64,000 bases of DNA from Pedinophyceae sp. YPF-701 (taxonomy: Eukaryota > Chlorophyta > Pedinophyceae), in NCBI GenBank assembly GCA_916048055.1, contig CAJZHL010000007.1, forward strand, positions 186,001 through 250,000. Direction: 5' to 3'. The translations under genes were made by a program, and so were the position numbers. Below, piece by piece: positions 49,501-60,100 of this stretch (position 1 is the first letter of the stretch; the number at the start of each line of letters is the position of its first letter). The notes below the pieces were generated by a model. It made no database searches. It was not told where the DNA came from and was given only the letters and a program-made list of their open reading frames with translations.

Positions 49501-50359
49501 GACCACCGCGCGCACCAGCTGCCCAACGTAGTACACGTTGGAGAGGTCGTCGCCGGCGTCGAGGCCCGCGCAGTCCTCCGCGACCACCCTCCCGCGGCGC
49601 CCGTGCGGGAGCGACAGCACGACGTCCGCGGAGGACACCTCGGCCACCGCCGCCCACACCTGCGAAGCACCGCCGCACCAGCGTGGGGGGTGGCACACGG
49701 AGCGCGCTGCGTGCCGGCGTGGTCGGCGCCCGGCCGAGCAGGGCGCCCGCGCTGCGCAGGCGCGCGGCTCCGCGGGCGGCCGGACGTCGTCGTCGTTCGG
49801 CGCGCACCTTGGTCCCGCGGACAAGGGTCTTCGCGGTGAGAACCTCCGCGTGCTTGCGTCCCGCGCGCCCGCTGGCCTTGGAGAAGGTGAACGTGTCCTG
49901 CGAGGAGCGGGCTGGGCGCGACGGCGTCAGCGCGGGGCCGGCGCCGCGCGCGGGGGCGAGCCGCAGGAGGTGCCGCGCGGGGCCCCCAGGCGGCGGCATC
50001 GACCGCGGCGGCGCGGGGAGGGGCTCCGGCGCCGCGGTGCCTCGCGCGCGTGGCCGTCAGGACCGTACGCGTCGCGCGGGGCCGCCGGGCGCCGGGGCAG
50101 GGCGCGCGTGGAGGAGCGCGGTGGGCGTGGGCAGCCCGCTGCGGCAGCGGGGCAGCCAGCGCGCCGGGGCGGCGCGGGGGCGCACCGGGACGACGGAGTC
50201 GTCGTCGAGCGAGGCCTTGCGCTTCTTGAGCGCCCGCGGATCGTATCCGTCGGGCACGACGTCCTCTGCGTCCTTGGCGCGCGCGGACGCCCGCTTGCTG
50301 CGGGGGAACGCCGTCTCCTCCGGCAGGGGGTGCGCGGCGGCGCGCTTCGTCCCGACCAT
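43522..50359 (-). CDS. RRP5: rRNA biogenesis protein RRP5 (PDCD11)
   Basis: Nine exons (50359-50186, 49897-49808, 49659-49463, 49368-48855, 48735-47005, 46908-45966, 45870-45695, 45504-45016, 44919-43522) give 1903 aa, near human PDCD11. RRP5 is a nucleolar factor for both 18S and 5.8S/25S pre-rRNA cleavage. The N-terminus is basic (RSKRASARAKDAEDV). About ten S1 RNA-binding repeats follow, e.g. GVVTGIKDYGVFVALLGGVR, GTVRDVKDYGAVVDM and GTVKRVEKFGVFVLLDNSEL. A long acidic linker (DADADSDSDIDALQEASESE) leads to C-terminal HAT/TPR repeats (SSYVWIRYMAFLCSVGEVDK, RTDLWSVYLDQEVKQGD). All joins keep frame, including the unusual donor GTGGGG at 45965. Divergent from DNAI1. Confidence 0.96.
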
Positions 50360-50816
50360 GGGGAGCCTCGCGGATCGCGCGGCGCGTCGCGCGTGGGGCT
50401 GGCGTCAATGAGGGGTTCTGGGCTCACCGAGACGGGCGACCCATGAGCGCGGCACGGACAGAGGGCGTCGGGCGCGAACCCCGGGGCACTTGCGCCTTGA
50501 TACGTGGCCGAGCGCACGCGCGGTACATGCACGTGTCGCGCGGCGGCGATCGCCGAAGCGCGCGGGGCCGACCGGTGCGCGCCGACCCCCCGGCGGTGTC
50601 ACGGCCACCCTCCCCCCGCACCGACGGGCGCCAACGGGCCCGAAATCTCCCTCGCGCGCGCACAACGGGCGCCCCTGATCGCTGAGCGGCGGTTGCGCGT
50701 GACAGAGACCTACCGCGACCGGGGTGGCGCAGTCGAGCGGGCGGTGGCAGGACCTGGTGGTTTCGCCCGCGAGCCGGGTCGCCTGTCGGCGGAGAGGGGT
50801 GGCGCGCGCGTGAGCC
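50360..50816. promoter_or_regulatory. Divergent intergenic region, RRP5 / DNAI1
   Basis: 457 bp between outward-facing starts. A tRNA A-box-like string near 50723-50742 has no matching B box or cloverleaf. No TATA box seen. Confidence 0.45.
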
Positions 50817-53786
50817 ATGCCGACTAAAGCCAAGGTGAGGAAACGGCAGCGTCGCAGCGTGCATGTTCCAACCCTCGGGTCCAGGCGAGGTCGTGCAGTT
50901 CCCGGTTCGCCCTCCCCGCGTCGGTTCGCGCGCTTTCCCGGTCCGCGTGACGGCCGGAGGCGTCTCGACATTTACGACTGCGCGCGTGTCGCCGCGACAG
51001 GGCCGCTCGCGGCCTCCCGGCCTGCGAACGCAGCCTGCAGCAGGGAGCTGGTGCTAATTTGCCCGGAGCCCGCACACCGCCCACGGCGCCCGCATTCCGC
51101 CGCGGCGACCGCGCGGCCGCGATGCCCGCCGTCCGTGCCCCGGCCCGACCTGCGCGTCCACCTCGTGCTCCGCCACCTGCGCGCGCGGCCATGCCCGGCA
51201 CTCACGCTACTGTGCCCGGTCCCGCGCGCCGCCGCGAAAGCCGCAGAAGCCCGTCAAGGCGGAGCTCCCGCCCCAGGAGGAGATGGACAAGCCGTCGACG
51301 CCCGCCGGGGGGATGTTCGAGCCGCCCAAGGTGCGCAGGCCCCCGAGGCATGCTGCGCGGGGCCCCAGTCGCGCCCCCGCGCCCCGCACGCGGCCGCCAG
51401 CGCGCTGGAGGCCGCTCGGCGCCGAGAGCGCGGCCGTGCCTCGCGAACCTCGCTGCCGCCGCCGCCGCCCCACCCGGCCACTGTTCCACGCCCGCCCTCT
51501 GCTGCGTTCCTGTGGTGACCCGCGACTGGGGGCCTCCGCGGGAGGGTCCAGGCGCCCCGCGGATGCGGCGCGGGCCCAGATCGCGCTCTTGGCTTGCCCC
51601 GCGGCCGCGTTTCGGTGCATGCGGAGGGCGCCGCACCGCCGCGCGGCCAGCACATGCCTCGCCTGCGTCCCCCCGCGCGCTCCCGCTCCGCGCACGCCGC
51701 GCCGCCGCCCGCCCCGCGACGGCCGTGCGCGCCGCTCGCGCTGCCCGCGCGCCTCCGGGCCCGCCGTCGCGCCCGCGGCGTGTGGCGCGGGCCCCGTGCC
51801 GACGTGCGGCGCCGCGCCCCCGCGTCGCAGGTGGAGATCGTGCGTCCGACGCTGCAGCTGTCGCTGACGGCGGAGCAGCTGGAGGAGGAGATTCCGCGTA
51901 TTTTGACGGCGAAGAACCCGGAGGCGCCGGAGTCGGTGGTGCGGTACAACGCGAAGGAGAAGCAGTGGAAGGCGGACGCGATGATCGACCAGCTGCTGGT
52001 GCACTTCAGCAGCGAGGGGTGGCTGATCAGCGAGGGGAGCGAGGAGGCGCGCGTGCAGGCGGAGCAGCAGAAGGCGGAGGCGGAGGCGAAGCAGGAGTAC
52101 GACCGCGAGGTGGCCAAGCGGCGGCAGGAGCAGGGCGCGGACGACGAGCCGCGGGAGCTGCGCAACGTGTTCAACTTCGCGGACCGCGCGATGCAGACGA
52201 ACAACCTGGGGATGCGCGACCGCGCGGTGATGACGGACCCGCCGCCGCTGGAGACGCTCGCGGGGTCGTGCTCGTTCAACGAGATTTACGACGCCTACAT
52301 CGAGGAGCAGATCCGGGTGCGGCTGGCGGAGAAGGCGCAGCGGGAGCTGGGGCGCGGGGGCAAGAAGAAGGGGGGCGGCGCGGCGGCGGCGCACGCGGCG
52401 GACGCGGACCGCGCGGAGGACGACGACGGGGAGCGGGACAAGGGCGACGGCGACGTGCTGCACGGGCGGGAGATGGGCCTGGCCGTCAAGCTGATGGAGC
52501 GCATGGTCAACCAGAACGCGTACAACGACATCTTCCAGGACTTCAAGTACTGGGAGGACCCGTCGGACAAGTACCGCGACGGCGAGGGCACGATGCTGCC
52601 GCTGTGGAAGTTCTACCACGAGCGCGCGAAGCGGAAGCACGTGACGAGCATCTGCTGGTCCCCGCGGTACGGCGACATGTTCGCGGTCGGGTACGGCTCG
52701 TTCGACTTCGCGCGGCAGGGCTCGGGCCTGATCTGCGTCTTCTCGTACAAGAACCCCAGCTGGCCCGAGGTGGCCATCACCACGGAGAGCGGCGTGATGA
52801 GCCTGGACTTCCACCCGGAGCAGTGCAACCTGCTCGCGGTGGGGCTGTACGACGGCAGCGTGCTCGTGTTCGACGTGAGCCAGACGCACTCCATCCCGCT
52901 GTACAAGAGCAGCGTGCGCGTGGGCAAGCACACCGACCCCGTGTGGCAGGTGCGCTGGCAGGAGGACGAGGCCGCGAAGAGCCTCCAGTTCTACTCGGTC
53001 AGCACCGACGGCCGCGTGCTCATCTGGACGGTCAGCAAGTCGGGCGGCACGCTCGAGTGCCAGAACGGCATGGACCTCAAGCTCGAGGCCGGGGACGAGT
53101 CGGACCGCGACGACGACGACGCGCTGATCAACCAGCTCGCGGGCGGGTGCTGCTTCGACTTCAACCAGCAGCAGGACCACCTCTTCGTCGTCGGGACCGA
53201 GGAGGGCACGGTGCACAAGTGCTCCAAGGCCTACGCGTCGCAGTACCTGGACACGTACAACGCGCACTCGCTGCCCGTGTACGCGGTGCGCTGGAACTGC
53301 GTGCACCCGCGCGTGTTCCTCTCCGCGAGCGCGGACTGGTCGGTCAAGCTCTGGGACCACACCAACCAAGACAGCTTCTTGTCGTACGACCTGGGGAGCC
53401 CCGTGGGGGACGCGGCGTGGGCGCCGTACTCGGCGACGGTGTTCTCGGCCGTGACGGCGGACGGCAAGGTGCACCTGTTCGACCTGAGCCAGAACAAGCA
53501 CGAGCCGATCTGCGAGCAGAAGATCGTGCGCAAGGCCAAGCTCACGCGCCTGGCGTACAACCCCAACGCGGAGCACCCCGTGCTGCTGGTGGGCGACGAC
53601 CACGGGTGCGTGACCGCGCTCAAGCTGTCGCCCAACCTGCACCGCGCGTGCAAGCCCGAGGAGGGCCAGTCGGTGGCCGAGGCCGACGTGGCGCGCATGG
53701 ACCGCATCATCGACATCGCGTTCAAGAGCCGCGCCCAGGCCGCCGCCGCCGCGAGCCGCCAGGGCGCGCAGTCGCCCGCGCCGTGA
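50817..53786 (+). CDS. DNAI1: Outer-arm dynein intermediate chain 1 (DNAI1/IC78/ODA9)
   Basis: Exons 50817-50834, 51247-51330 and 51831-53786; 685 aa, close to Chlamydomonas IC78 (683). The 18-nt first exon gives MPTKAK, joined in phase 0 to KPVKAELPPQEEMDKPS and then to VEIVRPTLQLSLTAEQLEEE. The N-terminal region has the family block PRILTAKNPEAPESVVRYN and a charged coiled-coil stretch with a DDDGERDKGDGD acidic run. The C-terminal half is a WD-repeat propeller (VTSICWSPRYGDMFAVGYG, SLDFHPEQCNLLAVGLYDGS, VYAVRWNCVHPRVFLSASAD, WAPYSATVFSAVTADGKVHL). It anchors outer dynein arms to axonemal doublets, so the cell should have motile flagella. Convergent with the aminotransferase across 143 bp. 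Confidence 0.96.
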
Positions 53787-53929
53787 CGGGCCGGGCCAGG
53801 TGGGGTTGAGGTGAGGTGTCACATTGTTGTGAGCCGCGACGAAATTCTCTGTCGGGTGTTACAGTGTGTTGCTGGGCTGTGCTGGTTCGCCGAGTCTGGC
53901 GCGGTGGCGGTGCTCGTCCTGCGTGCGCG

Positions 53930-56150
53930 TCACTGGAACTCGCGCGTGGGGATGACGGCGCTGGTCTGCTGGAAGTACTCGATGGCCTTGGCCACGCCCG
54001 TGCCCGGGGTGATCTTCATGCCCGCGTCGATCATCGACATCTCCACGCCGCAGAGCGCCGAGCACAGCATGAGCTCGTCCATGTTGCCCAGGTGCCCGAT
54101 GCGGAAGACCTTGCCCGCCACCTGCGAGAGCCCCACGCCGATGCTCAGGTTGTACTTGGCATAGGCGTTCTTGACCACCAGGCCCGAGTCGATCCCCTCG
54201 GGCACCTCGACCACCGTGAGCGAGTCCGACGCCCAGCGCGGGTTCTTGCACAGCGTCTCGAGCCCCCACCCCGCGACCGCCTTGCGCGTGCCCGTGGCCA
54301 GGCGGTGGTGCCGCTTGTTCACGTTCTCGATGCCCTCCTCCCGCAGCAGCGCGATGGACTCGCGCAGGCCGTACAGCAGCGGCAGCGACGGCGTGTACGG
54401 CGTGTTGCCCTTGTCGTAGTTCTTCAGCCAGTCGTCGAAGTCGTAGTACACGCGGTTGAGCTTGGCGCTCTTGCGCGCCTCCATCGCGCGCGGCGACGCG
54501 CACACCACGCCGAGGCCCGTCGGGAGCGACAGCGCCTTCTGCGACCCCGTCACCGCCACGTCCACGCCCCACTTGTCGAACCAGAAGGGCAGCGCGCCGA
54601 TCGACGACACGCCGTCCACCAGCAGCAGCGCCGGGTGGCCCGCCGCGTCGAGCGTCTTGCGGATCTCCGGGATGTCCGACGTCACGCCCGTCGTCGTCTC
54701 GTTGTGCACCACCGCCACCGCCTTGATCTGCTTCCCGGAGTCGGCGGCCAGGATGCGCGCCAGCTCCCCCTCGTCCGCGCCGTCGCCCCAGCGGCACTCC
54801 ACCACGTGCACGTCCAGGCCCAGGCGCTGCATCATGTCGATCCACAGGTGCGAGAACTGCCCGTACCGGAACGTCACGATCTTGTCGCCCGGGGACAGCG
54901 TGTTGGTCAGCGCCGCCTCCCACCCGCCCGTGCCCGTGCCCGGGAACAGGAACGGCGTGCCCGTCTCCGTCTGGAACAGGTACTTCGTGTCCTCCAGGCA
55001 GTCCTTGAAGAACTGGTTGAACCACGGGTCCCTGCGGCGCGCCGAGCGGGCCGCCCCGAGCGTGGGCAGTTGCCCCGCGTGCCCTAAGCGGGCGCGCGCG
55101 CGGGGCGGGGGCGCGCGGGGCCCGCGCGGAGCGGCGCGATGCGGTCGACGCGACCGGGGCGCGCGGGCGAGGCGCGCGCGAGGCGGCGGCGCGTCCCCGC
55201 GCGGCGCGCAGCGGGCGGATGACGCAACGCCGTGCGAGCGACGGGGGCGGGCGGGGGCGCGGCGCGCACCGGTGGTTGGCCGACACGCGGTCCATCGCCT
55301 TCTGGACGCGCTCGTGCATGTTGACGGGGCCCGGGACGAAGAGGTGCGACCTGCGGCGCGGCGCGCGGGGCGGGGGGAGGATCCGGGTGGGGCGCCCGGG
55401 GCAGGAGCTCCAGCCGCGCGGCAGGTCGTCGCGCGCGGGGCGCGCGGCCGCGGGCGCGCGGCGCGCTGGTTGCGGGGCCGTGGTGCGGCGGGCGCGCGGC
55501 GCGGCGGGCGCGAGGCGCGCGGGGGCGCGCGCGCGGAGCATGGTAGCACGGGGCGGTGGATGTTGCCCCGCGGTGACGTACCGGCCGGGGGGCGAGTAGG
55601 AGTACGGCGCGGGCTTGGACGCCATCGTGCGGAGGAGGCCCGACTCCGCGGCCTGCGACGCGGAATGTTGGGCGGAGGTGGCGGGGTTCGATGCGACCGG
55701 TGGAGGGTGGTAGGACATGGATGCCGCGGCGCGCTGGGCGGGCCCGTGCGGCTCGCGACGCGGTGTCGCGGCGTGAATGGGGTCAGGGCGACCCGGCGAG
55801 CTGCGGCATCAGCCATTGTGCGCGCTGTGCGGGCCCGGATCACGGCCCCTGTGCGAGCGCAGCGGCTGCGGGCTCCGCGTGCGGGGATTCGCGCGCGCAC
55901 GCGGTCCGCAGGCGCGAGGATATCCGTTCGCAGGCCGGCGAACGGCCCGCTCGCCCGGCCGCAGCCACGCGACGCGCTGCGGGCCGAGCGAGCCCGGCTC
56001 CCAACGGGCTCAGCGACTGCTCGCCGTGCCGGGCAATTCGGGCGGATAAAGGGGCGCGCGCACGGGTAGCCGCACCTGCCCGCTGCCCGCGAGCGACTCG
56101 AGGGCGGTGAGCCCCGAACGGCCCAGCTGCCGCAGCTGCCGGGATGCCAT
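53930..56150 (-). CDS. Serine--glyoxylate aminotransferase (AGT1/AGXT family)
   Basis: Exons 56150-56076, 55652-55582, 55350-55270 and 55031-53930; 442 aa. The PLP enzyme moves an amino group from serine or alanine to glyoxylate, a photorespiratory step in plants. Core text matches plant AGT1: SHLFVPGPVNMHERVQKAMD, LFPGTGTGGWEAALTNTLSP, ALLLVDGVSSIGALPFWFD, TGSQKALSLPTGLGVV (PLP Lys) and FRIGHLGNMDELMLCSALCG. Plant enzymes end in a peroxisomal SRI-type signal; this one ends PTREFQ. Exon 1 (MASRQLRQLGRSGLTALESL) looks like a mitochondrial presequence and joins in phase 0. A second ATG at 55625 (MASKPAPYSYSPPGR) would give a 408-aa form without it. Enzyme call firm; targeting is inference. Confidence 0.93.
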
Positions 56151-57173
56151 TGTGCCTGTCTCTACTATGCCTCTCGACGCGCTCTGCCCCGTGCTTCTCA
56201 GAACGTTGCGGCGGCGCTGCTCCAACACTGAACACCGAACTATCGACTTGCCGCGCCGCCCCGCGCCCCGCGCCCCTCGAGCCGGCCCCGCACCGCCATC
56301 TGTCGGTCGGGCTGCCGTCAGTACGAGCCCGCCGGGCGGCACGCGCGGCCACGCAGGGCGCCCCGGCCGCCCCGCGCCCCCAAATCCGCGAGACACGTTC
56401 GCCGGGACAGCTCCGCCGACTCGGTCCGCATCGACGCTTCCGTCGCCGGCGAGCGCTCGGTGGGGGACAGAGAAGCTTCCCGCGCTGGTCGCCCGCGCGC
56501 GGCGTGGCATCGCCCCCCGCCCGCGGGCGCGTTCCGCCCCGTCGCCGCAGCGCGCGGAGCCGCCGCACGCGCCGAACGCCCCCCGCGCGCGCGCCCGACC
56601 CCGGCCCGTGGCAGCCGCGTCGGCGCCACCACAGGTGCGCCGCTAGCGCCGCGCCCGGCGGTGTGCACGCCACGCGCCGACGCGGGCCGGCGCCGACCCG
56701 CCCTGCGCCGTGCATTCCCCGGGCGGGGCCGGCTCCCCGCCGCGCGCCCCGGGCGGTGCGGAGCCACGGAAACACGGGGCCCAGAGCGCCCGAGGGCGCC
56801 CGCGGCGCGAGGGGCGCGTGTGGGCGGTTGCACGGCGCCCCGCGCGCCGTCGCAGTCGAGGTGGCGGCGGCGGGGTGATGCGCGGCGCCGTGCGAGCGCG
56901 GGCGCGCGCGCGAGGCGGTGCAGGCGCCCTCGCCTCATGGTGCCCCGCCGCGGCGTGTGCGCGGGCCGTGCCGCGGGACGACCGCGAACGCGGAGTGCAG
57001 CTTGCGGCTGGGTCGCAGCCGCGCGCGAACTGCGCGTGCGCGCGCGCCCCGGGCCGAGCACCGCCCCCGAGGCACCCGCCGTGCCTTACCTCTTCGGCTG
57101 CGCGCCCCCGCCTCGCAGGTGACTAGCAAGCAGGCGCCGCCCCGGCACCCCCGCGAGTCGTGCGTTCGCCGCC
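56151..57173. promoter_or_regulatory. Divergent intergenic region, aminotransferase / ABCC
   Basis: 1023 bp of extremely GC-rich DNA between outward-facing starts. Open frames on both strands are Arg/Pro/Ala noise. No gene or clear promoter element seen. Confidence 0.45.
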
Positions 57174-60100
57174 ATGGCCCGCAAGCCTGATGCCGCGGAC
57201 GCCACGGACGTCACCGTCGACGTGAAGACGACGGGCGGGAAGGAGGTCGAAGGCAAGCTCGCCGAGATGCTCAACGGCGAGAAGAAGAAGGACTTCGAGC
57301 TCAGACCGGTACGTGCGCTGCTGACGCGTCCTCCGCGCCCCCGAACGCGGCCCCGCGTGCTGCGACCCGCGCACGCGAGGAGCCTGCGAGCACATTCGCC
57401 TACTGGGCGCGCGACCCGCGAACCGGCCCCGCCGCCCCCGCTCGCGACGCAGAACCCGAACCGGTCGTGGTTCTCCAAGCTCGTGATGCCCACGCTCAGC
57501 CGGCACCCGCGCGCGGGCCGCGACCGCTGGTGCCCCGAGGAGAAGGCCAACTTCCTGAGCAGGCTCACGTTCTTCTACATGTGCGCACCGCCCCGCCCGT
57601 GCCCGCACGCGGGCGCCTCGCGCCCCGCCGCCGCCGGTCTCGTCGCCGCGCGGTGCGTCGGTGCGCGTGTGCGTGCGTCGCCGACGCGCGAACGCGCCCG
57701 CCCGCCCGCGGCCGTGCAGGAACTCGCTGATGGCGCTCGGGTACTGTCAGAGCCTGGACCAGGAGGACCTGTGGGACGTGGCGTCGTTCGACGCGGCGCC
57801 CGCGCTGGCGCAGGAGTACGAGGGCGTGATGGGGAGCACCGCGGACGAGCAGCACCCGTACGGGAAGGTGGCGCTGGGGATCTGGCGGTACCGCGGCGCG
57901 CGGTTCCTCTTCTCCGGGCTGCTCAAGGTCATCCACGACGTCCTCAGCGTGGGCTCCCCGCTGGTGCTGGAGTTTCTGCTCAAGTCGGTCCAGGAGGACG
58001 AGGCCAAGTGGCAGCAGGCGATGTTCGCGCTCATCATGTTCGCCGCCGCCATGACGCAGTCCTTCCTCGTCAACACCTACTTCCACATCAACTTCCGCAT
58101 CGGCATGCACGTCAAGGTGCGCGCGCGCGTCCAACAGCAACGGGGGGGGCTGGGCGCCGTGGGCGGCGCACGCGCGGCGGGTGGCGGTCCGGTGCTCTCG
58201 CTGGTGCTTCGTCTGACGGCGCCGTGCTGTCCGTCCGGCGCGTGCAGGTGGCGCTGGTGCACATGTTGTTCAACAAGGGTCTGCGGATCCGCGGGAGCGT
58301 GCGGAGCGAGTACGGGACGGGCAAGCTGCTCAACCTGACGAGCAACGACGCGATGAAGCTCTGGATGATGCCCAGCTACCTGCACACGGTGTGGAGCGCG
58401 CCCTTCCAGATTATCCTCATCATGGTGCTGCTCTTCCGGATCATGAAGCCCGTCCCCGCCATCGGTGAGTGCGCCGCGCCGTGACGTCCCGCGCGCCGTG
58501 CCATGCCGCGTGTGCGTGCCGTGCCGCGCGTGCGCCTGGACGCCGTCTGACGGGGCAGCGTGCGCCGCGCGCGTGTGTGTGTGTGTGTGCAGCGGGGCTG
58601 CTGACGACGCTGCTGCTGATCCCGATCAACATCGTGGTGGGGAAGAAGATGTTCAAGATCCGGCGCGCGCTGATCGGGTTCACGGACCGGCGCATCCGGC
58701 TCATCACGGAGGTCATCACCGGCATCAAGGCCATCAAGCTGTACGCGTGGGAGATCCCCTACACCGACCGCATCCTCAAGCTGCGCGAGGACGAGCTCCG
58801 CCAGGTCATCAAGTCGCAGCTCGTCGGCCTCATCAACACCGTCGTCTTCCTCGCGGGCCCCATCCTCGTCACCATGGTGTCCTTCATAGTCTACGTCGAG
58901 ATGGACTATAAGCTCACCGCGGACGTGGCCTTCCCCGCCATCGCGCTCTTCAACCTCCTGCGCTTCCCGTGAGCCCCCGCGCCGGACGCCCGCGCCGCCC
59001 TCCCGCCCACGCAGCGCAGTGTGTGTGTGTCGCGCCTTGGCCCGCGCCCGACCCTCGCGGCCCCGCCCCCGCGCGCTGCAGGATCCTGATGCTGCCGATG
59101 CAGATCAACAACTTGATCAACGCCTCGGTCGCGCTGAAGCGCATGCAGGTGCGCTCTTTCTCCACCCCTCCCACGCCGCACCCGTGCCGTCTCGCTGCAG
59201 CCCCCGGCGGTCGCAGAGCCGCGCCACGACCGCCCCAGCCGCCCGACGCCCGCCTCGCAGGGCTTCGTGGACGCGGAGGAGAAGGAGGACAGCCCCGGGG
59301 ACCATATCGGCGAGTTCGCCAAGGACGTCGCCGTGGGCTTCAAGAACGCCTCCTTCGAGTGGTCCTCCGCGCCCCCGGGGGCCTCGCAGCACGGCAAGGG
59401 CGCGGGGCCCGGCGCGTCGCAGAGCGGCAGGGGCGGCCCCCCGGGCGCCTCGCAGAACGGCAAGGCCGCCAGCGGGAAGCCCAGCCCTGCGACGTCCCGC
59501 GCCAACTCGACGGTGCGTTCCGCGCCTCCCCGCGTTCCCTCCGTCGCGCGCCCCCCGCTGCGCACGCACGCCTCACCGCCCGCCCGTCGCGTCGCCGCCG
59601 TCGTCGCAGGCGCGGGGCCCGTTCAAGCTGCAGAACGTCGACCTGGAGGTCAAGACCGGGCAGCTCGTGGTCATCGTCGGGCAGGTCGGGTGCGGGAAGA
59701 GCTCCCTCCTGAGCGCGCTCCTGGGCGAGATGGAGCCCATCGCCGGCACCGCGGGCGCGCGCGGGGCGCTGGCCTACACGGCGCAGGACCCGTGGATCCA
59801 GAACGCCACGCTGCGCGACAACGTGCTCATGGGGCTCCCGGAGGACGAGGAGCGGTACGCCAAGGTGAGGCCCGCGCCGCCGTGCGCGTGAGTTGGACCG
59901 TGCACGTCGCGGGCGGCGGTGCGGTTGACTGACGGGGCTGTCGTCGTCGGTGCGTGTGTGCAGACGCTGGAGATCTGCGCGCTCCTGCCGGACATCGAGG
60001 TGCTCCCCGCGGGCGACCTGACGGAGATCGGCGAGAAGGGCGTGAACCTGTCGGGCGGGCAGAAGCACCGCGTGGCCCTGGCGCGCGCGGTGTACGCGGA

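Noticed and set aside
50720-50795. tRNA-like string (GGTGGCGCAGTCGAGCGG)
   Set aside because: No B box, acceptor stem or cloverleaf could be drawn.
55685-55700. T-loop-like GGTTCGATGC
   Set aside because: Flanking bases do not pair as a T stem, and no A box is upstream at the right distance.
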